This document shows positions 49,152-58,886 of a stretch of 64,000 nucleotides of DNA, one piece after another. Location: positions 124,001 through 188,000 of the forward strand of contig SVHT01000001.1 of assembly GCA_015055615.1 (NCBI GenBank), read 5' to 3'. This DNA comes from Clostridiales bacterium (GTDB taxonomy: Bacteria > Bacillota > Clostridia > Christensenellales > Borkfalkiaceae). How positions within the stretch are numbered: position 1 is the stretch's first letter; every line of letters begins with the position of its first letter. The notes below the pieces were generated by a model that was not told the DNA's origin, did not search any database, and was given only the letters and a program-made list of their open reading frames with translations. The position numbers and the translations under genes are program-made.

Positions 49152-49645
49152 ACGGATATTTAGCGAGTATTATCGGTACGGTATTGCTATGCGCCGTGCT
49201 GACGGCGATTCTACCGCAAGGAAAAACTTCGGGTCTTATCAAAGGCATTGCAAAACTTGCGTGCGTTCTTGTGATTGTATCGCCCGTTTTGCACTTTTTT
49301 AAGACGGGGGAGATCGGCGGAAATTCAGCAGAAGATTCTTTTACGTTTTTTCCGCAAACGGGCATACAAACGGACGAGTCCTTCATACACTATTACAGTG
49401 AAATGCGAGTGCGTGAAACAGAAACGCTACTAAAAAGCGAGCTGTTGGACCGTTACGCTGTGGAAACAGAAGTTACGTTGCTTTGGGAAGAAGAAACGGA
49501 GCAAGTTGGAAAATATTATGAATCTGAGCGTATAAAAATCAATCAAATCCATATAAAATGCGAGGAAGAACCCTCTAAGGAGTTGAAAGAAAATATGTGG
49601 GAATACTTAACGAAAAATTATTGCAGCGAGGTGTTAATTGAGTAA
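49148..49645 (+). CDS. spoIIIAF: Stage III sporulation protein SpoIIIAF
   Basis: 165 residues. Two N-terminal membrane helices (YLASIIGTVLLCAVLTAILP, LACVLVIVSPVLHF) precede a soluble ring-building-like domain ending in YCSEVLIE. The start is TTG at 49148, overlapping the spoIIIAE stop; GGAGG lies 7 bp upstream. The track start at 49067 is inside spoIIIAE and has no RBS. Confidence 0.9.
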   Translation: MNGYLASIIGTVLLCAVLTAILPQGKTSGLIKGIAKLACVLVIVSPVLHFFKTGEIGGNSAEDSFTFFPQTGIQTDESFIHYYSEMRVRETETLLKSELLDRYAVETEVTLLWEEETEQVGKYYESERIKINQIHIKCEEEPSKELKENMWEYLTKNYCSEVLIE

Positions 49646-50021
49646 AATTGGAAAAGATATTTCGGCGTTGGGAACGTCGGTAAAGGGGTTTTTACGCGGA
49701 AAATGGAAAGAACTGCTCTTGATTGGTGTTTTAGCGGTGGTTTTACTCTTTGCAATTTCCCGTGTTTTTCGGGGTAACGAAACAAAAACCGTTTCAACAC
49801 AAATGACGGATTTGGAAATAAAGGTTGCGCGTCTTTTACAGGAAATAGAAGGGGTTGGTAGCGCGGAAGTTATCGTCTGTGAAACGGAAGAGGGCGCAAA
49901 AAACGTTGTAATCGTCTGCGACGGAGCCAAAAATATCCGTGTGGTTATGAACGTACGCGAAGCGGTTGCCGCCGCGCTTAACACAGAGGAAAAATCCATA
50001 AAAATCTATCAGAAAAAATGA
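49638..50021 (+). CDS. spoIIIAG: Stage III sporulation protein SpoIIIAG
   Basis: 127 residues: one membrane helix (ELLLIGVLAVVLLFAISRVF) and a ring-building motif domain (EIEGVGSAEVIVCETEEG, VVMNVREAVAAALNT). SpoIIIAG forms the large ring of the channel in the intermembrane space. TTG start overlaps the spoIIIAF stop. Confidence 0.9.
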   Translation: MSKIGKDISALGTSVKGFLRGKWKELLLIGVLAVVLLFAISRVFRGNETKTVSTQMTDLEIKVARLLQEIEGVGSAEVIVCETEEGAKNVVIVCDGAKNIRVVMNVREAVAAALNTEEKSIKIYQKK

Positions 50022-50043
50022 AAAAAAATAAGGAGATAAAATT

Positions 50044-50532
50044 ATGTCGAACAAAAAGAAACTCATTATCATGTCCTCGTTGGTGCTGTTGCTTGCGGTT
50101 ACTGCAATCTTCAATTTTGTGTTTGCAAACACAGGCACAACTGCGGTGGTAAACGGCGGGGTAACGCCCGCAAACTATTTCACGACCTATCGAACCGAGC
50201 GTACGACGACGAGAAACGAAGCTCTTGTGCAACTGGACAGCGTGATTGCCCTTTACGACGAAGGGGACGAACGGTATGAAGAGGCAACGGAAATGAAGAT
50301 GGAAATCGTTGCCGCTATGGAAAAAGAACTCATCTTGGAAAACATGGTAAAATCGCTTGGTTTTTCGGATGCAGTCGTATCCGTTTCGTCCGATTCCGAC
50401 AATGTAAACGTGTTTATAAACTCCGCTGAACTCAACTACGACACAGCGCTTTCGATATACAATATGATGAAAGAGGAAACGGGCGTTGTGGCAGGAAACG
50501 TCATTATCATGCCCGTTTACGCAGAAAGCTGA
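50044..50532 (+). CDS. spoIIIAH: Stage III sporulation protein SpoIIIAH
   Basis: 162 residues: N-terminal membrane anchor and a C-terminal ring-building domain (LILENMVKSLGFSDAVVSV ... GVVAGNVIIMPVYAES). In the forespore-facing channel it binds SpoIIQ. It is shorter than the Bacillus protein (218) because the linker is short. SpoIIQ is not in the window. Confidence 0.9.
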   Translation: MSNKKKLIIMSSLVLLLAVTAIFNFVFANTGTTAVVNGGVTPANYFTTYRTERTTTRNEALVQLDSVIALYDEGDERYEEATEMKMEIVAAMEKELILENMVKSLGFSDAVVSVSSDSDNVNVFINSAELNYDTALSIYNMMKEETGVVAGNVIIMPVYAES

Positions 50533-50584
50533 AAAAATCCGCAAAAATATTCGTAAAACAGTAGAATTATTCAAAAAAATATGC

Positions 50585-50590
50585 TATAAT
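50585..50590 (+). promoter_or_regulatory. Extended -10 promoter of asp23-nusB group
   Basis: TGCTATAAT is an extended -10 box 34 bp before the asp23-like start; the -35 region (TAGAAT at 17 bp) is weak. Confidence 0.6.
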
Positions 50591-50622
50591 GTAAAGGACA
50601 GAAAATAAGGAGAACTTTTCGT

Positions 50623-51003
50623 ATGTCCAACATTAAATTGACGGCTAACAACAAACAGAGCGGAAAAACGGTATATACGAGCGCAATCGTGCAAAATATC
50701 GTAGAGATTGCCGTTACGGAAGTAGAGGGCGCAATGCCTTTACAAGACAAGAAAAAGGGCGTATCTTTGTATATTTTAGGCGACAACATTTACGTGAGCG
50801 TATCCGTTGCGGCAAAATTGGGGTATAGCGTACCGGAATTGGCGTACCATATCCAAAAATCGGTAAAACAAAGCGTAGAAAATATGACGCGTTATAAAAT
50901 TGCCGAGGTAGACGTACACGTTGCGGACGTCGTGCCTTGCGACGCGCCCGCTTCTTCGGTCAAAGAACAAGAGCGCATTGACGAGGCCGAAGAAAAAAAC
51001 TAA
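50623..51003 (+). CDS. Asp23/Gls24 family protein
   Basis: 126 residues with the DUF322 pattern: YTSAIVQNIVEIAVTEVEGA, VSVSVAAKLGYSVPELAYHIQKSV and VADV near the end. Such proteins are envelope-stress associated in staphylococci and enterococci; in Clostridia one copy regularly precedes nusB, as here. Specific role unknown. Confidence 0.88.
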   Translation: MSNIKLTANNKQSGKTVYTSAIVQNIVEIAVTEVEGAMPLQDKKKGVSLYILGDNIYVSVSVAAKLGYSVPELAYHIQKSVKQSVENMTRYKIAEVDVHVADVVPCDAPASSVKEQERIDEAEEKN

Positions 51004-51019
51004 ATGAGAACGTACGAAA

Positions 51020-51047
51020 TACCCTTCGCAGTAATGCGTAGGGTTTT
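51020..51047 (+). terminator. Weak stem-loop between asp23-like and nusB
   Basis: ACCCTTCGCA and TGCGTAGGGT pair with one mismatch, followed by TTTTC. Weak terminator or processing hairpin. Confidence 0.45.
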
Positions 51048-51071
51048 CGCGCTATATACACGGAGAGTACT

Positions 51072-51467
51072 ATGAGAAACGCAGCAAGAGAAGCAGCCTT
51101 AAATATCATTTTCGCTAAACAATTTAATAGCGATTGTATGGACGCATTAAAAAAGAAGATTTATAAACAATTCGCCTTAGACAACGACGACGATTTGCTG
51201 TTTGCAACCGATTTGGTAGCAACGGTAGAGGAACATTACGAAGAACTGATTAATGGCATTGAAGACTCTTGTCATCATTACCGCGCAGACCGTATCAACC
51301 CTACCGATAAAAGCATTTTGTTGATTGCTATGGCGGAAATTAAGTATTTTGACGATATTCCGCCCGTAGTATCCGTTTCGGAAGCGACGGGTTTAGCAAA
51401 GAAATATTCAACGGAAACGAGCGCTGATTTCGTAAACGGCGTTCTTTCGGGCGTTATCAATAAATAA
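51072..51467 (+). CDS. nusB: Transcription antitermination protein NusB
   Basis: 131 residues: MRNAAREAALNIIFAKQF N-terminus, RINPTDKSILLIAMAEI and PPVVSVSEATGLAKKYSTE with the C-terminal FVNGVLSGVI. It is an all-helical RNA-binding factor for rRNA antitermination. folD follows 14 bp later. Confidence 0.93.
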   Translation: MRNAAREAALNIIFAKQFNSDCMDALKKKIYKQFALDNDDDLLFATDLVATVEEHYEELINGIEDSCHHYRADRINPTDKSILLIAMAEIKYFDDIPPVVSVSEATGLAKKYSTETSADFVNGVLSGVINK

Positions 51468-51481
51468 ATTGGGATAAGGTT

Positions 51482-52312
51482 ATGGAAATTATGGACGGAA
51501 AAGCTCTTGCGGCGGAAATTCGCGCAGAGCTCAAAGTAAAAATTGAAAAAATGCAGCAAAAACCTGGTCTTGCCGTGGTAATTGTCGGGGAGGATCCCGC
51601 TTCGCAAATTTACGTTCGCAATAAAATTAAGGCTTGCGCTGAGCTTGGTATTCGTTCGTATTCTTATGAATTGCCCGAAACGGCGTCTCAAGCGGAATTG
51701 GAAGAACTTTTGGACAAGCTTGCCTTAGATAGCGATGTAAACGGCATTTTATTGCAAATGCCCTTACCAAAAAATTTTGACGAAGATTCCGCAATGGCGC
51801 ATATTCCCGTTGAAAAGGACGTAGACGGTTTTACGGCGACGAATTTAGGGTTATTGATGCAGCACAAAGAAAAAATCGTGGCTTGCACGCCGCTTGGGGT
51901 CATGAAAATGCTTGAAAAATACGGCATTGACCCTGCAGGCAAAAACGCGGTGGTTTTGGGGCGAAGCGAAACGGTAGGGAAACCCATGGCAATGCTGCTT
52001 TTAAATGCAAACGCAACGGTTACCGTATGCCACAGCCGTACGCAGAACTGCAAGGAAATTTGTAAAAAGGCGGATATTTTGATTGCAGCGGTTGGCAAGC
52101 CGAAGTTTGTTACCGCAGATATGGTGAAAGATGGCGCCGTTATTGTTGACGTAGGTATCAATCGTGACGAAAACGGCAAACTCTGCGGCGACGTAGATTT
52201 TCAAAACGTAAAGGAAAAAGCCTCGTATATCACGCCCGTACCCGGTGGGGTTGGACCGATGACGATTGCGATGCTGATGTATAATACATATTTAACCGCT
52301 TGTAAGGAGTAA
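51482..52312 (+). CDS. folD: Bifunctional methylenetetrahydrofolate dehydrogenase/cyclohydrolase
   Basis: 276 residues. Signatures: YVRNKIKACAELGI with the active-site Lys, GILLQMPLPKNFDED, VVLGRSETVGKPMAMLLL and the C-terminal PVPGGVGPMTIAMLM. It interconverts methylene-, methenyl- and formyl-THF. xseA/xseB, which often follow folD in Firmicutes, are absent here; ispA follows 7 bp on. Confidence 0.95.
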   Translation: MEIMDGKALAAEIRAELKVKIEKMQQKPGLAVVIVGEDPASQIYVRNKIKACAELGIRSYSYELPETASQAELEELLDKLALDSDVNGILLQMPLPKNFDEDSAMAHIPVEKDVDGFTATNLGLLMQHKEKIVACTPLGVMKMLEKYGIDPAGKNAVVLGRSETVGKPMAMLLLNANATVTVCHSRTQNCKEICKKADILIAAVGKPKFVTADMVKDGAVIVDVGINRDENGKLCGDVDFQNVKEKASYITPVPGGVGPMTIAMLMYNTYLTACKE

Positions 52313-52319
52313 AAGAAAA

Positions 52320-53201
52320 TTGACCGACTTTGATGTTCGTTACAGGGAGTATTTAACGCAATTTGAAGCGTATTTAGAAGAATACGTGGATAAATTACAG
52401 ACAAAGCCCGCCGTGCTTGGGGAGAGTATGCGATACAGCCTACAAAGCGGCGGAAAACGCATCCGTCCCGTGCTAATGCTTGCTTGCGCGGAAGTGCTTG
52501 GCGTGCCTGCGGAAGAGGTGTTACCTTTTGCGCTTGCGTTGGAAATGATTCATACGTATTCGTTGGTGCACGACGATTTGCCTGCCATGGATAACGACGA
52601 TTTCCGACGTGGAAAACCCTCTAATCATAAGCAATTCGGCGAAGCAAACGCCATTTTGGCGGGCGACGCGCTCTTAAACGAGGCATACGCAATCTGTTTT
52701 GCGCAATGTATGAAGGGGGAGAAATATGCGCTCGCATCTAGCTTTCTAAACGAATGCGCAGGGATGCACGGCATGATTGTCGGACAGTCCGCCGATTTGT
52801 ATTTTTCAGAGAGCGACGGCGACGTATCTGCTGAGGATTTGTTTTATATCTACGAGCATAAGACGGGCAAGCTGTTGCTCGCGCCCGTTGCGATTGCCAG
52901 CATTTTAGCGGGCAATAAATATTATTTGCCTTTCGAAAGCTTTGGTAAATTATTAGGCAGACTTTTCCAAATGACGGACGATATTTTGGACGTCACGGCA
53001 AGCAGCGAAACACTTGGAAAAACTGCGGGAAAAGACGAAAAAGAGAACAAACTGACCTGCGTGAAGGTGTACGGCTTAGAAAGCGCAATGGTGCGCGCGG
53101 ATATGTGCGCGCGTGACTGCTACGGCGTATTAGAGGGTATTGACGGTGACGTTTCGTTTTTACACGATTTGGTCGATTACGTCTTGCACCGCGCAAATTA
53201 A
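52320..53201 (+). CDS. ispA: Polyprenyl (farnesyl) diphosphate synthase
   Basis: 293 residues. First Asp-rich motif DDLPAMDNDD, second DDILD within FQMTDDILDVTASS, with GGKRIRPVL and KTGKLLLAP between and around. The spacing of the first motif is the bacterial short-chain (FPP) type. Start is TTG with GGAG about 11 bp upstream; no ATG fits better. The group ispA-dxs is a typical isoprenoid operon. Confidence 0.9.
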   Translation: MTDFDVRYREYLTQFEAYLEEYVDKLQTKPAVLGESMRYSLQSGGKRIRPVLMLACAEVLGVPAEEVLPFALALEMIHTYSLVHDDLPAMDNDDFRRGKPSNHKQFGEANAILAGDALLNEAYAICFAQCMKGEKYALASSFLNECAGMHGMIVGQSADLYFSESDGDVSAEDLFYIYEHKTGKLLLAPVAIASILAGNKYYLPFESFGKLLGRLFQMTDDILDVTASSETLGKTAGKDEKENKLTCVKVYGLESAMVRADMCARDCYGVLEGIDGDVSFLHDLVDYVLHRAN

Positions 53202-53271
53202 CAGATTTGGCATCGCGTAAAACTTGCGCGTTGTAAATCATCGATAAGGTTAAAATGGGGACTTATAGCAT

Positions 53272-55014
53272 ATGTCTATTTTGAAAAAATTAACCCCCAA
53301 AGGGATAAAACAATATACGAAAAGCCAATTAAACGTCCTTTGTGACGAATTGCGCGCAACGATTCACGATACGGTTATGCGTTGCGGTGGGCATTTGGCA
53401 TCCAACCTCGGCTCGGTAGAATCGACCGTTGCGATGTTTTACGTCTTTGATTTTCCAAACGACAAAGTGGTCTTTGACGTAGGACATCAGTGCTATCCGT
53501 ATAAATTGCTCAGCGGTAGAGCGGATAAATTCTCTACGCTCCGCCAAGCGGGCGGTATTTCGGGCTTTCCTAAGCGCACGGAAAGCGAATACGACGCGTA
53601 CGACACAGGGCATGCAGGTACGTCCGTTTCTGCGGCAATCGGATTGGCGAAAGCGCGTGATTTAAAAGGGGAAGAACGCGCGGTAATCGCTTATATTGGC
53701 GACGGTTCATTCAATAACGGGCTTGTTTACGAAGCGCTTAACTCCTTGAAAATACTCGACACGAAGATATTAATCGTGCTCAACGACAACGGTATGTCGA
53801 TATCCCCGACGGTGGGTGGTATGTACGATATTATCACCGAAATAAAAACTGGGGATAAGGCAGAGGGGATTCGCCTTTTAGAGAGCTTTGGTCTGACCTA
53901 CGTCGGCGTAAAAAACGGCAACGACCTTGACGAAATGCTCGATGCTATGTCGCAGGCAAAAGAAATGCTGAAAAACGGCTCGGTTTTACTCCATATTGCA
54001 ACCAAAAAAGGCAAGGGGTATGAATTTAGCGAAGACCACCCGACGAACACGCACGGCGTTCCGCCCGTTGGCTCGCCGAAGGATAAAGAATATTCTGAGG
54101 TTTTAGGGGAAAGTCTTTGTGCTTTGGCAGCCAAAAACCCCAATATTACCGTTGTTTCTGCGGCGATGAAAGAGGCGTTGGGGCTTAGCGAGTTCTTTGA
54201 AAAATACCCCGAAAGAGCGTTTGACGTGGGGATTTGCGAAGAAAATGCAGCGGTGCTTTGCGCGTCTATGGCAGCAGGCGGTTTAAAACCGTACTACACG
54301 ATTTATTCCACGTTTTTACAGCGCGCTTTCGATGAAATTATTCACGACGTATGCGCGCAGAATATGCCCGTTACCTTCTGCATTGACAGAGCGGGGATTT
54401 CCGGGGCGGACGGGGAAACGCATCAAGGCGTTTTTGACCTTTCATACCTTTCCTTGATTCCCAATTTGGCAATCGCTACGCCAAAAGATACCGTAGAATT
54501 GACCAAATTGTTAGAGTTTAGCGAAACCTACAATCATCCTTTGGCAATTCGTTATCCACGCGCGGGTAGAGTGATTTTTCCTACCGATGACAAGCCTATT
54601 GAACTTGGCAAATGGGAATATTTGCATAAGGCGAACGTAGAAAACAGTGCAAAAGTTACCGTTTTGGCTGCGGGCGAACGTTGTATAATTTTGGCAATGA
54701 AAGCCTTAAAGGAATTGCAAGCAGAAGGCTTAGATTGCGATATTGTCAACGCGCGGTTTATCAAGCCTTTGGACGAAGAATTTTTGCAAAACACCGACAG
54801 CAAATACGTCGTTACCTTAGAGGACAACGTTTTTAACGGCGGTTTTGGCTCTGCGGTTACAAACGCATTGTTACGATTGCAAAAAGGATGTAAAATCAAA
54901 AATTTTGCCTATCGCGACGAATTTATCCACCAAGGAAACGTCGGTGCATTGCAAAGCGAATACGGTGTAGATTGGCAAGAAATTAAGGCGTATATCAAGA
55001 GCGTACTTGTATGA
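53272..55014 (+). CDS. dxs: 1-deoxy-D-xylulose-5-phosphate synthase
   Basis: 580 residues, slightly short compared with about 620. Thiamine-diphosphate site IGDGSFNNGLVYEA, GHQCYPYK with the conserved His, FCIDRAGISGADGETHQG in the pyrimidine domain, and a transketolase C-domain (EDNVFNGGFGSAV). First step of the MEP pathway, whose last enzyme IspH is in this window too. A 4-bp overlap couples it to tlyA. Confidence 0.93.
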   Translation: MSILKKLTPKGIKQYTKSQLNVLCDELRATIHDTVMRCGGHLASNLGSVESTVAMFYVFDFPNDKVVFDVGHQCYPYKLLSGRADKFSTLRQAGGISGFPKRTESEYDAYDTGHAGTSVSAAIGLAKARDLKGEERAVIAYIGDGSFNNGLVYEALNSLKILDTKILIVLNDNGMSISPTVGGMYDIITEIKTGDKAEGIRLLESFGLTYVGVKNGNDLDEMLDAMSQAKEMLKNGSVLLHIATKKGKGYEFSEDHPTNTHGVPPVGSPKDKEYSEVLGESLCALAAKNPNITVVSAAMKEALGLSEFFEKYPERAFDVGICEENAAVLCASMAAGGLKPYYTIYSTFLQRAFDEIIHDVCAQNMPVTFCIDRAGISGADGETHQGVFDLSYLSLIPNLAIATPKDTVELTKLLEFSETYNHPLAIRYPRAGRVIFPTDDKPIELGKWEYLHKANVENSAKVTVLAAGERCIILAMKALKELQAEGLDCDIVNARFIKPLDEEFLQNTDSKYVVTLEDNVFNGGFGSAVTNALLRLQKGCKIKNFAYRDEFIHQGNVGALQSEYGVDWQEIKAYIKSVLV

Positions 55015-55802
55015 GAGCCGACAAATTTTTTGCCGATAAATTTGGTTCGCGTACCAAAGCCGCAGAGGCGATTGAAAAGGGTTTAGTCCTTATCAACGGC
55101 AAACCGATAAAGCCCAAAACGGAAATAAACGACGCGGACGCGATTACCTTTATCGAGGCGCAAGAGCAATTTGTTTCCAACGGCGGTTATAAATTGGAAA
55201 GGGGAATAAAAACCTTCAATTTTGACTGTAAAGATAAAATTTTTGCGGATATTGGCGCGAGTACGGGCGGGTTTACCGATTGTCTTTTGCAACGCGGAGC
55301 GGCAAAGGTGTACGCAATCGACGTCGGGGAAAGCTTGTTGCACGAGAGCTTGCTTAATTGCGATAAAATCGTGCGCATGGAAAACACGAACGCACGTTAC
55401 TTAAAAAAGGCAGATTTTTCAGAGGATATAGACGGCGTGGTAACGGACGTCAGTTTTATATCTCTGCGCTTGATTTTTCCCGTAATTAAAGAGATTTTAA
55501 AGGAAGACGGGCATGCCTTTGTATTGATTAAACCGCAATTTGAGTGCGAAAAGAAACACATAGGCAAGAGCGGTATCGTCACACCGTCCGCGCATGCCGA
55601 TATCGTTAAAAAGGTCCTTGGTTATTTAAACGAAAACGGCTTATATGCGCACGGAATTATCAATGCGCCCGTTCGGAAAGGGAAAAATATCGAATATATT
55701 TTATATATTCGGCCGACTTGGCAAGGCGCTAAATCTGAACGAGAAATCCTCGATATAATAAAAGAACTTGTAAAGAAAAATTCCCTTGGGGAATTGATAT
55801 AG
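55011..55802 (+). CDS. tlyA: TlyA family rRNA (cytidine-2'-O)-methyltransferase
   Basis: 263 residues: N-terminal S4 RNA-binding domain (RADKFFADKFGSRTKAAEAIEKG) quoted here by its ends only, and an FtsJ-type methyltransferase domain (ADIGASTGGFTDCLLQRGA; DVSFISLRLIFP; LIKPQFE). In Mycobacterium TlyA modifies 16S and 23S rRNA; hemolysin naming is historical. It follows dxs as in many Firmicutes. Confidence 0.85.
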   Translation: MRADKFFADKFGSRTKAAEAIEKGLVLINGKPIKPKTEINDADAITFIEAQEQFVSNGGYKLERGIKTFNFDCKDKIFADIGASTGGFTDCLLQRGAAKVYAIDVGESLLHESLLNCDKIVRMENTNARYLKKADFSEDIDGVVTDVSFISLRLIFPVIKEILKEDGHAFVLIKPQFECEKKHIGKSGIVTPSAHADIVKKVLGYLNENGLYAHGIINAPVRKGKNIEYILYIRPTWQGAKSEREILDIIKELVKKNSLGELI

Positions 55803-55835
55803 GTACGTAAAGACAAAAGCGAAAGGGAGTACAAT

Positions 55836-56642
55836 ATGAAAATAGGGGTACTTGGAAACAGTTCGAAGATAAAAACCGTAGAAAGTATGCAAGAAATCGT
55901 ACGGTTTCTGCAAGATTGCGGACACGAAACCGTTGTGTTTTCTTCGGATAAAGAGATAGATGACGTAGACGTTGTGCTCGTTTTAGGCGGCGACGGCGCT
56001 ATTTTGCACGCGGCGGTAGTTGCGGCACAAAAAAATATAAAAATCGTCGGTATAAATTACGGTAATCTCGGCTTTTTAACCGAATACGAAAAGGACGAAC
56101 GGGAACAGGTAAAGGAACTTCTTTCCGCTTTGGAAAAGGGAACTTGCCGTATCGTCAAGCGCAGTCTTTTACAGCTTACAATCAAAAATAAGACCTATTA
56201 TGCGCTCAACGAAATTTCCGTGCAAAGAGATTACGGCTTACTTTCCACGGAATCCACGCAGATTTTACGCTTGCAAGTCGAGGCGAAAGAGGGTGTAGAC
56301 GTCATTGCGGGCGACGGATTGCTAATTTGCACCCCGACGGGCTCCACGGCGTATTCACTCTCGGCGGGTGGCGCGATTTTGACGCCCGAAGTTCCCGTGA
56401 TTATGATGACGCCGATTTGCGCCTTTTCAATGCGCGCTCGGCCCATTGTCTTTTCGGATACAGACGAATTTAAAATTACCATTAACAAAGGAAAATCGAT
56501 GGTTTTAGCCGACGGAAAAGTAATCGCCGCGCTCCCTGAGGGTGAGGAAATGACGATTAAAAAGGCAGATTTCACGGCAGATTTCCCTGTGAAAGAAAAT
56601 AGTGACTTTTTTGCAAGAGTACGGAATAAACTTAACGGATAA
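55836..56642 (+). CDS. nadK: NAD kinase
   Basis: 268 residues. GGDGAILHAAVVA holds the NADK catalytic Asp/phosphate motif; GINYGNLGFLTEYE, DGLLICTPTGSTAYSLSAGG and PICAFSMRARPIV are the conserved substrate sites. It makes NADP from NAD and ATP. The tlyA-nadK-argR-recN order is standard for Clostridia and Bacilli. Confidence 0.93.
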   Translation: MKIGVLGNSSKIKTVESMQEIVRFLQDCGHETVVFSSDKEIDDVDVVLVLGGDGAILHAAVVAAQKNIKIVGINYGNLGFLTEYEKDEREQVKELLSALEKGTCRIVKRSLLQLTIKNKTYYALNEISVQRDYGLLSTESTQILRLQVEAKEGVDVIAGDGLLICTPTGSTAYSLSAGGAILTPEVPVIMMTPICAFSMRARPIVFSDTDEFKITINKGKSMVLADGKVIAALPEGEEMTIKKADFTADFPVKENSDFFARVRNKLNG

Positions 56643-56656
56643 AAAGGGGTAAGAAG

Positions 56657-57109
56657 ATGTTACGATCAGCAAGACACGCGAAAATTTTAGAGATTATTTC
56701 GCAAAATGAAATTGAAACGCAGGAAGAACTCTGCGCTGAATTGAATAAACTCAATTACGTTGTAACGCAAGCGACGATTTCGCGCGATATCCGCGATTTA
56801 CGCTTGTTCAAAGTCGCAGGTATTGAAAAGAAATACCGCTATGCGTACATAAACGAAGGCGAGGGGGAAATTTCGCCGAAAATGAAGAGCTTGTTCCGCG
56901 ATTGCGTGCTTTCGGTAAAAGCGGCGCAAAATCTCGTCGTGATAAAAACGTTGAGCGGTAACGGCGCAAACGCTGGTACGGTAGTAGATAAATTGAACCA
57001 CGAGGAAATCGTCGGTTCAGTTGCGGGCGACGATACGTTGCTCGTTGTGTGCGCGGATAACGTCGCTGCGGAAAAGGTTGTAGATAAGATTTTGGAGTTT
57101 ATCAAATAA
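56657..57109 (+). CDS. argR: Arginine repressor
   Basis: 150 residues: winged-helix N-terminus (RHAKILEIISQNEIETQEEL, VTQATISRDIRDL) and C-terminal arginine-binding domain with GNGANAGTVVDKL and GSVAGDDTLLVVC, where the Asp pair contacts arginine in the family. It represses biosynthesis and may activate catabolism; target operators cannot be judged from the window. Confidence 0.93.
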   Translation: MLRSARHAKILEIISQNEIETQEELCAELNKLNYVVTQATISRDIRDLRLFKVAGIEKKYRYAYINEGEGEISPKMKSLFRDCVLSVKAAQNLVVIKTLSGNGANAGTVVDKLNHEEIVGSVAGDDTLLVVCADNVAAEKVVDKILEFIK

Positions 57110-57142
57110 ATTTCTACGTTTTGTAAATAAAGGATAAAAACT

Positions 57143-58843
57143 ATGCTGCAAAGGCTGACCATTAAAAACGTTGCGTTAATTGAAAATGCGGATATAACGT
57201 TCGCGGAAGGATTGAACGTCCTTTCGGGCGAAACGGGGGCGGGGAAATCGGTAATTCTGGACTCCGTCAATTTCGTTTTAGGCGCAAAAGCCGACCGTTC
57301 TATGATTCGCTACGGCGAAACGGAATCTATGGTTAAGGCTGAGTTTTTCGTGCCCGAAAACTCGAAAGCGGTGGCGGCTTTGCGTGAAATGGATATCGAT
57401 TCGGACGGGGAGATTATCATTTCCCGAAAGTTTACGGAAAACGGTAAAAACGCCATAAAAATCAACGGAAACACCGTGACTGCGGCGATGTTGCGTCAAG
57501 TCACCGATTCGCTTGTAGACGTGCATGGGCAAAGCGAGCATTTCTTTTTGCTCAAAGAGAGCAATCAACTGAAAATGCTCGACGACGTGATTGGCGAGGA
57601 AATATCGCAAGCAAAGGAAAAGCTGTCCGCGCTTTTAAAAGAAAACCGCCACGTCGAAGAACAAATAGAGAAATTGGGCGGGGATGAACAGGAACGCAGT
57701 CGCCGTTTGGATATTTTGCGTTTTCAAATCGATGAAATCGAGGCAGTCAATTTGCAGGACGGTGAAGAGGAAGAACTGCTTGTAAAACGCAACAAAATCA
57801 ATAATTTAGAAAAAATTATTTCCGCCCTTAAAGACGCTTTGTCTGTATTGGAAAGCGAGGGGGGCGTATCGGACGGCTTGCGTATGGCCAACCGTAGCCT
57901 TGCAAATATTGCGCGCTTGGACGAAGAATATTCGGCGATTTGCGACCGTTTAGAAGGCTTGGCGGGCGAGGCAGAGGATATTTCTGCAACCTTGTCGGAT
58001 ATGGGCGAGGAATTGTATTTTGACGAAAACGAGGCGACGGAAGTTGAGTCGAGATTGGATGCGATTCGCGCGTTAAAGCGTAAATACGGGGCTAATAAAG
58101 AGGCTATCGACGAATATTTGCGTATAATCAGCGAGGAATATGCGTTGTTGTCCGATTGCGAGGGAAAATATGCAGAATTGACCGCGGAAAAAGCAAAAAT
58201 CGAGGAAAAAATATATAAAATCTGCCGTGAGATAACCGCTATGCGCCAAAAACACGGCGAGGCTTTTTGTGCCCGTGTAACAAACGAGCTAAAAACCTTA
58301 AATATAGCCAGCGCGCAATTTGCTATTGATTTTAAAGCATACAGCAAAGAGGACGTTCACCGCGCAAATACAAACGGTTTGGACGAAATTTGTTTTCTTT
58401 TCTCGGCGAACGCAGGCGAACCGATGAAACCGCTTGGAAAGATTATCAGCGGCGGTGAAATGAGCCGATTTATGTTAGCGGTTAAAACACAGCTTTCGCA
58501 GGTAAACGAGATTTGTACTTATATTTTCGACGAAATCGACGCTGGTATTAGCGGAAAAACGGCGAAGGTCGTCGGGGAAAAGCTTGCGCGCATTGCAAAC
58601 AATACGCAAATTTTGGCAGTTTCCCACTTGGCGCAAATTGCCGTCATGAGCGATAAAGAATTCCTTATTCAAAAAGAAGAACAAGACGGAAAGACCTTGA
58701 CAAACGTTCTGCCTTTAAATGAAGAGCAAAAAACGCTGGAAATCGTGCGTCTACTTGGTGGCGAAGGCGGAGACGAGTATGCCTATAAACACGCTGAGGA
58801 GTTAATAAAGCAGGCAAAAGAATACAAAAATTCCATAAAATAA
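57143..58843 (+). CDS. recN: DNA repair protein RecN
   Basis: 566-residue SMC-like ATPase: Walker A GETGAGKSVILDSV near residue 30, long coiled coil (residues 150-370), and C-terminal ABC signature SGGEMSRFMLAVK with Walker B YIFDEIDAGISGKTAKVVG. It takes part in double-strand break repair. Followed by spoIVB as in other endospore formers. Confidence 0.94.
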   Translation: MLQRLTIKNVALIENADITFAEGLNVLSGETGAGKSVILDSVNFVLGAKADRSMIRYGETESMVKAEFFVPENSKAVAALREMDIDSDGEIIISRKFTENGKNAIKINGNTVTAAMLRQVTDSLVDVHGQSEHFFLLKESNQLKMLDDVIGEEISQAKEKLSALLKENRHVEEQIEKLGGDEQERSRRLDILRFQIDEIEAVNLQDGEEEELLVKRNKINNLEKIISALKDALSVLESEGGVSDGLRMANRSLANIARLDEEYSAICDRLEGLAGEAEDISATLSDMGEELYFDENEATEVESRLDAIRALKRKYGANKEAIDEYLRIISEEYALLSDCEGKYAELTAEKAKIEEKIYKICREITAMRQKHGEAFCARVTNELKTLNIASAQFAIDFKAYSKEDVHRANTNGLDEICFLFSANAGEPMKPLGKIISGGEMSRFMLAVKTQLSQVNEICTYIFDEIDAGISGKTAKVVGEKLARIANNTQILAVSHLAQIAVMSDKEFLIQKEEQDGKTLTNVLPLNEEQKTLEIVRLLGGEGGDEYAYKHAEELIKQAKEYKNSIK

Positions 58844-58886
58844 TCAATTTTTCGACAAAAACACGGGCATTTTTAAGAATAGAAAG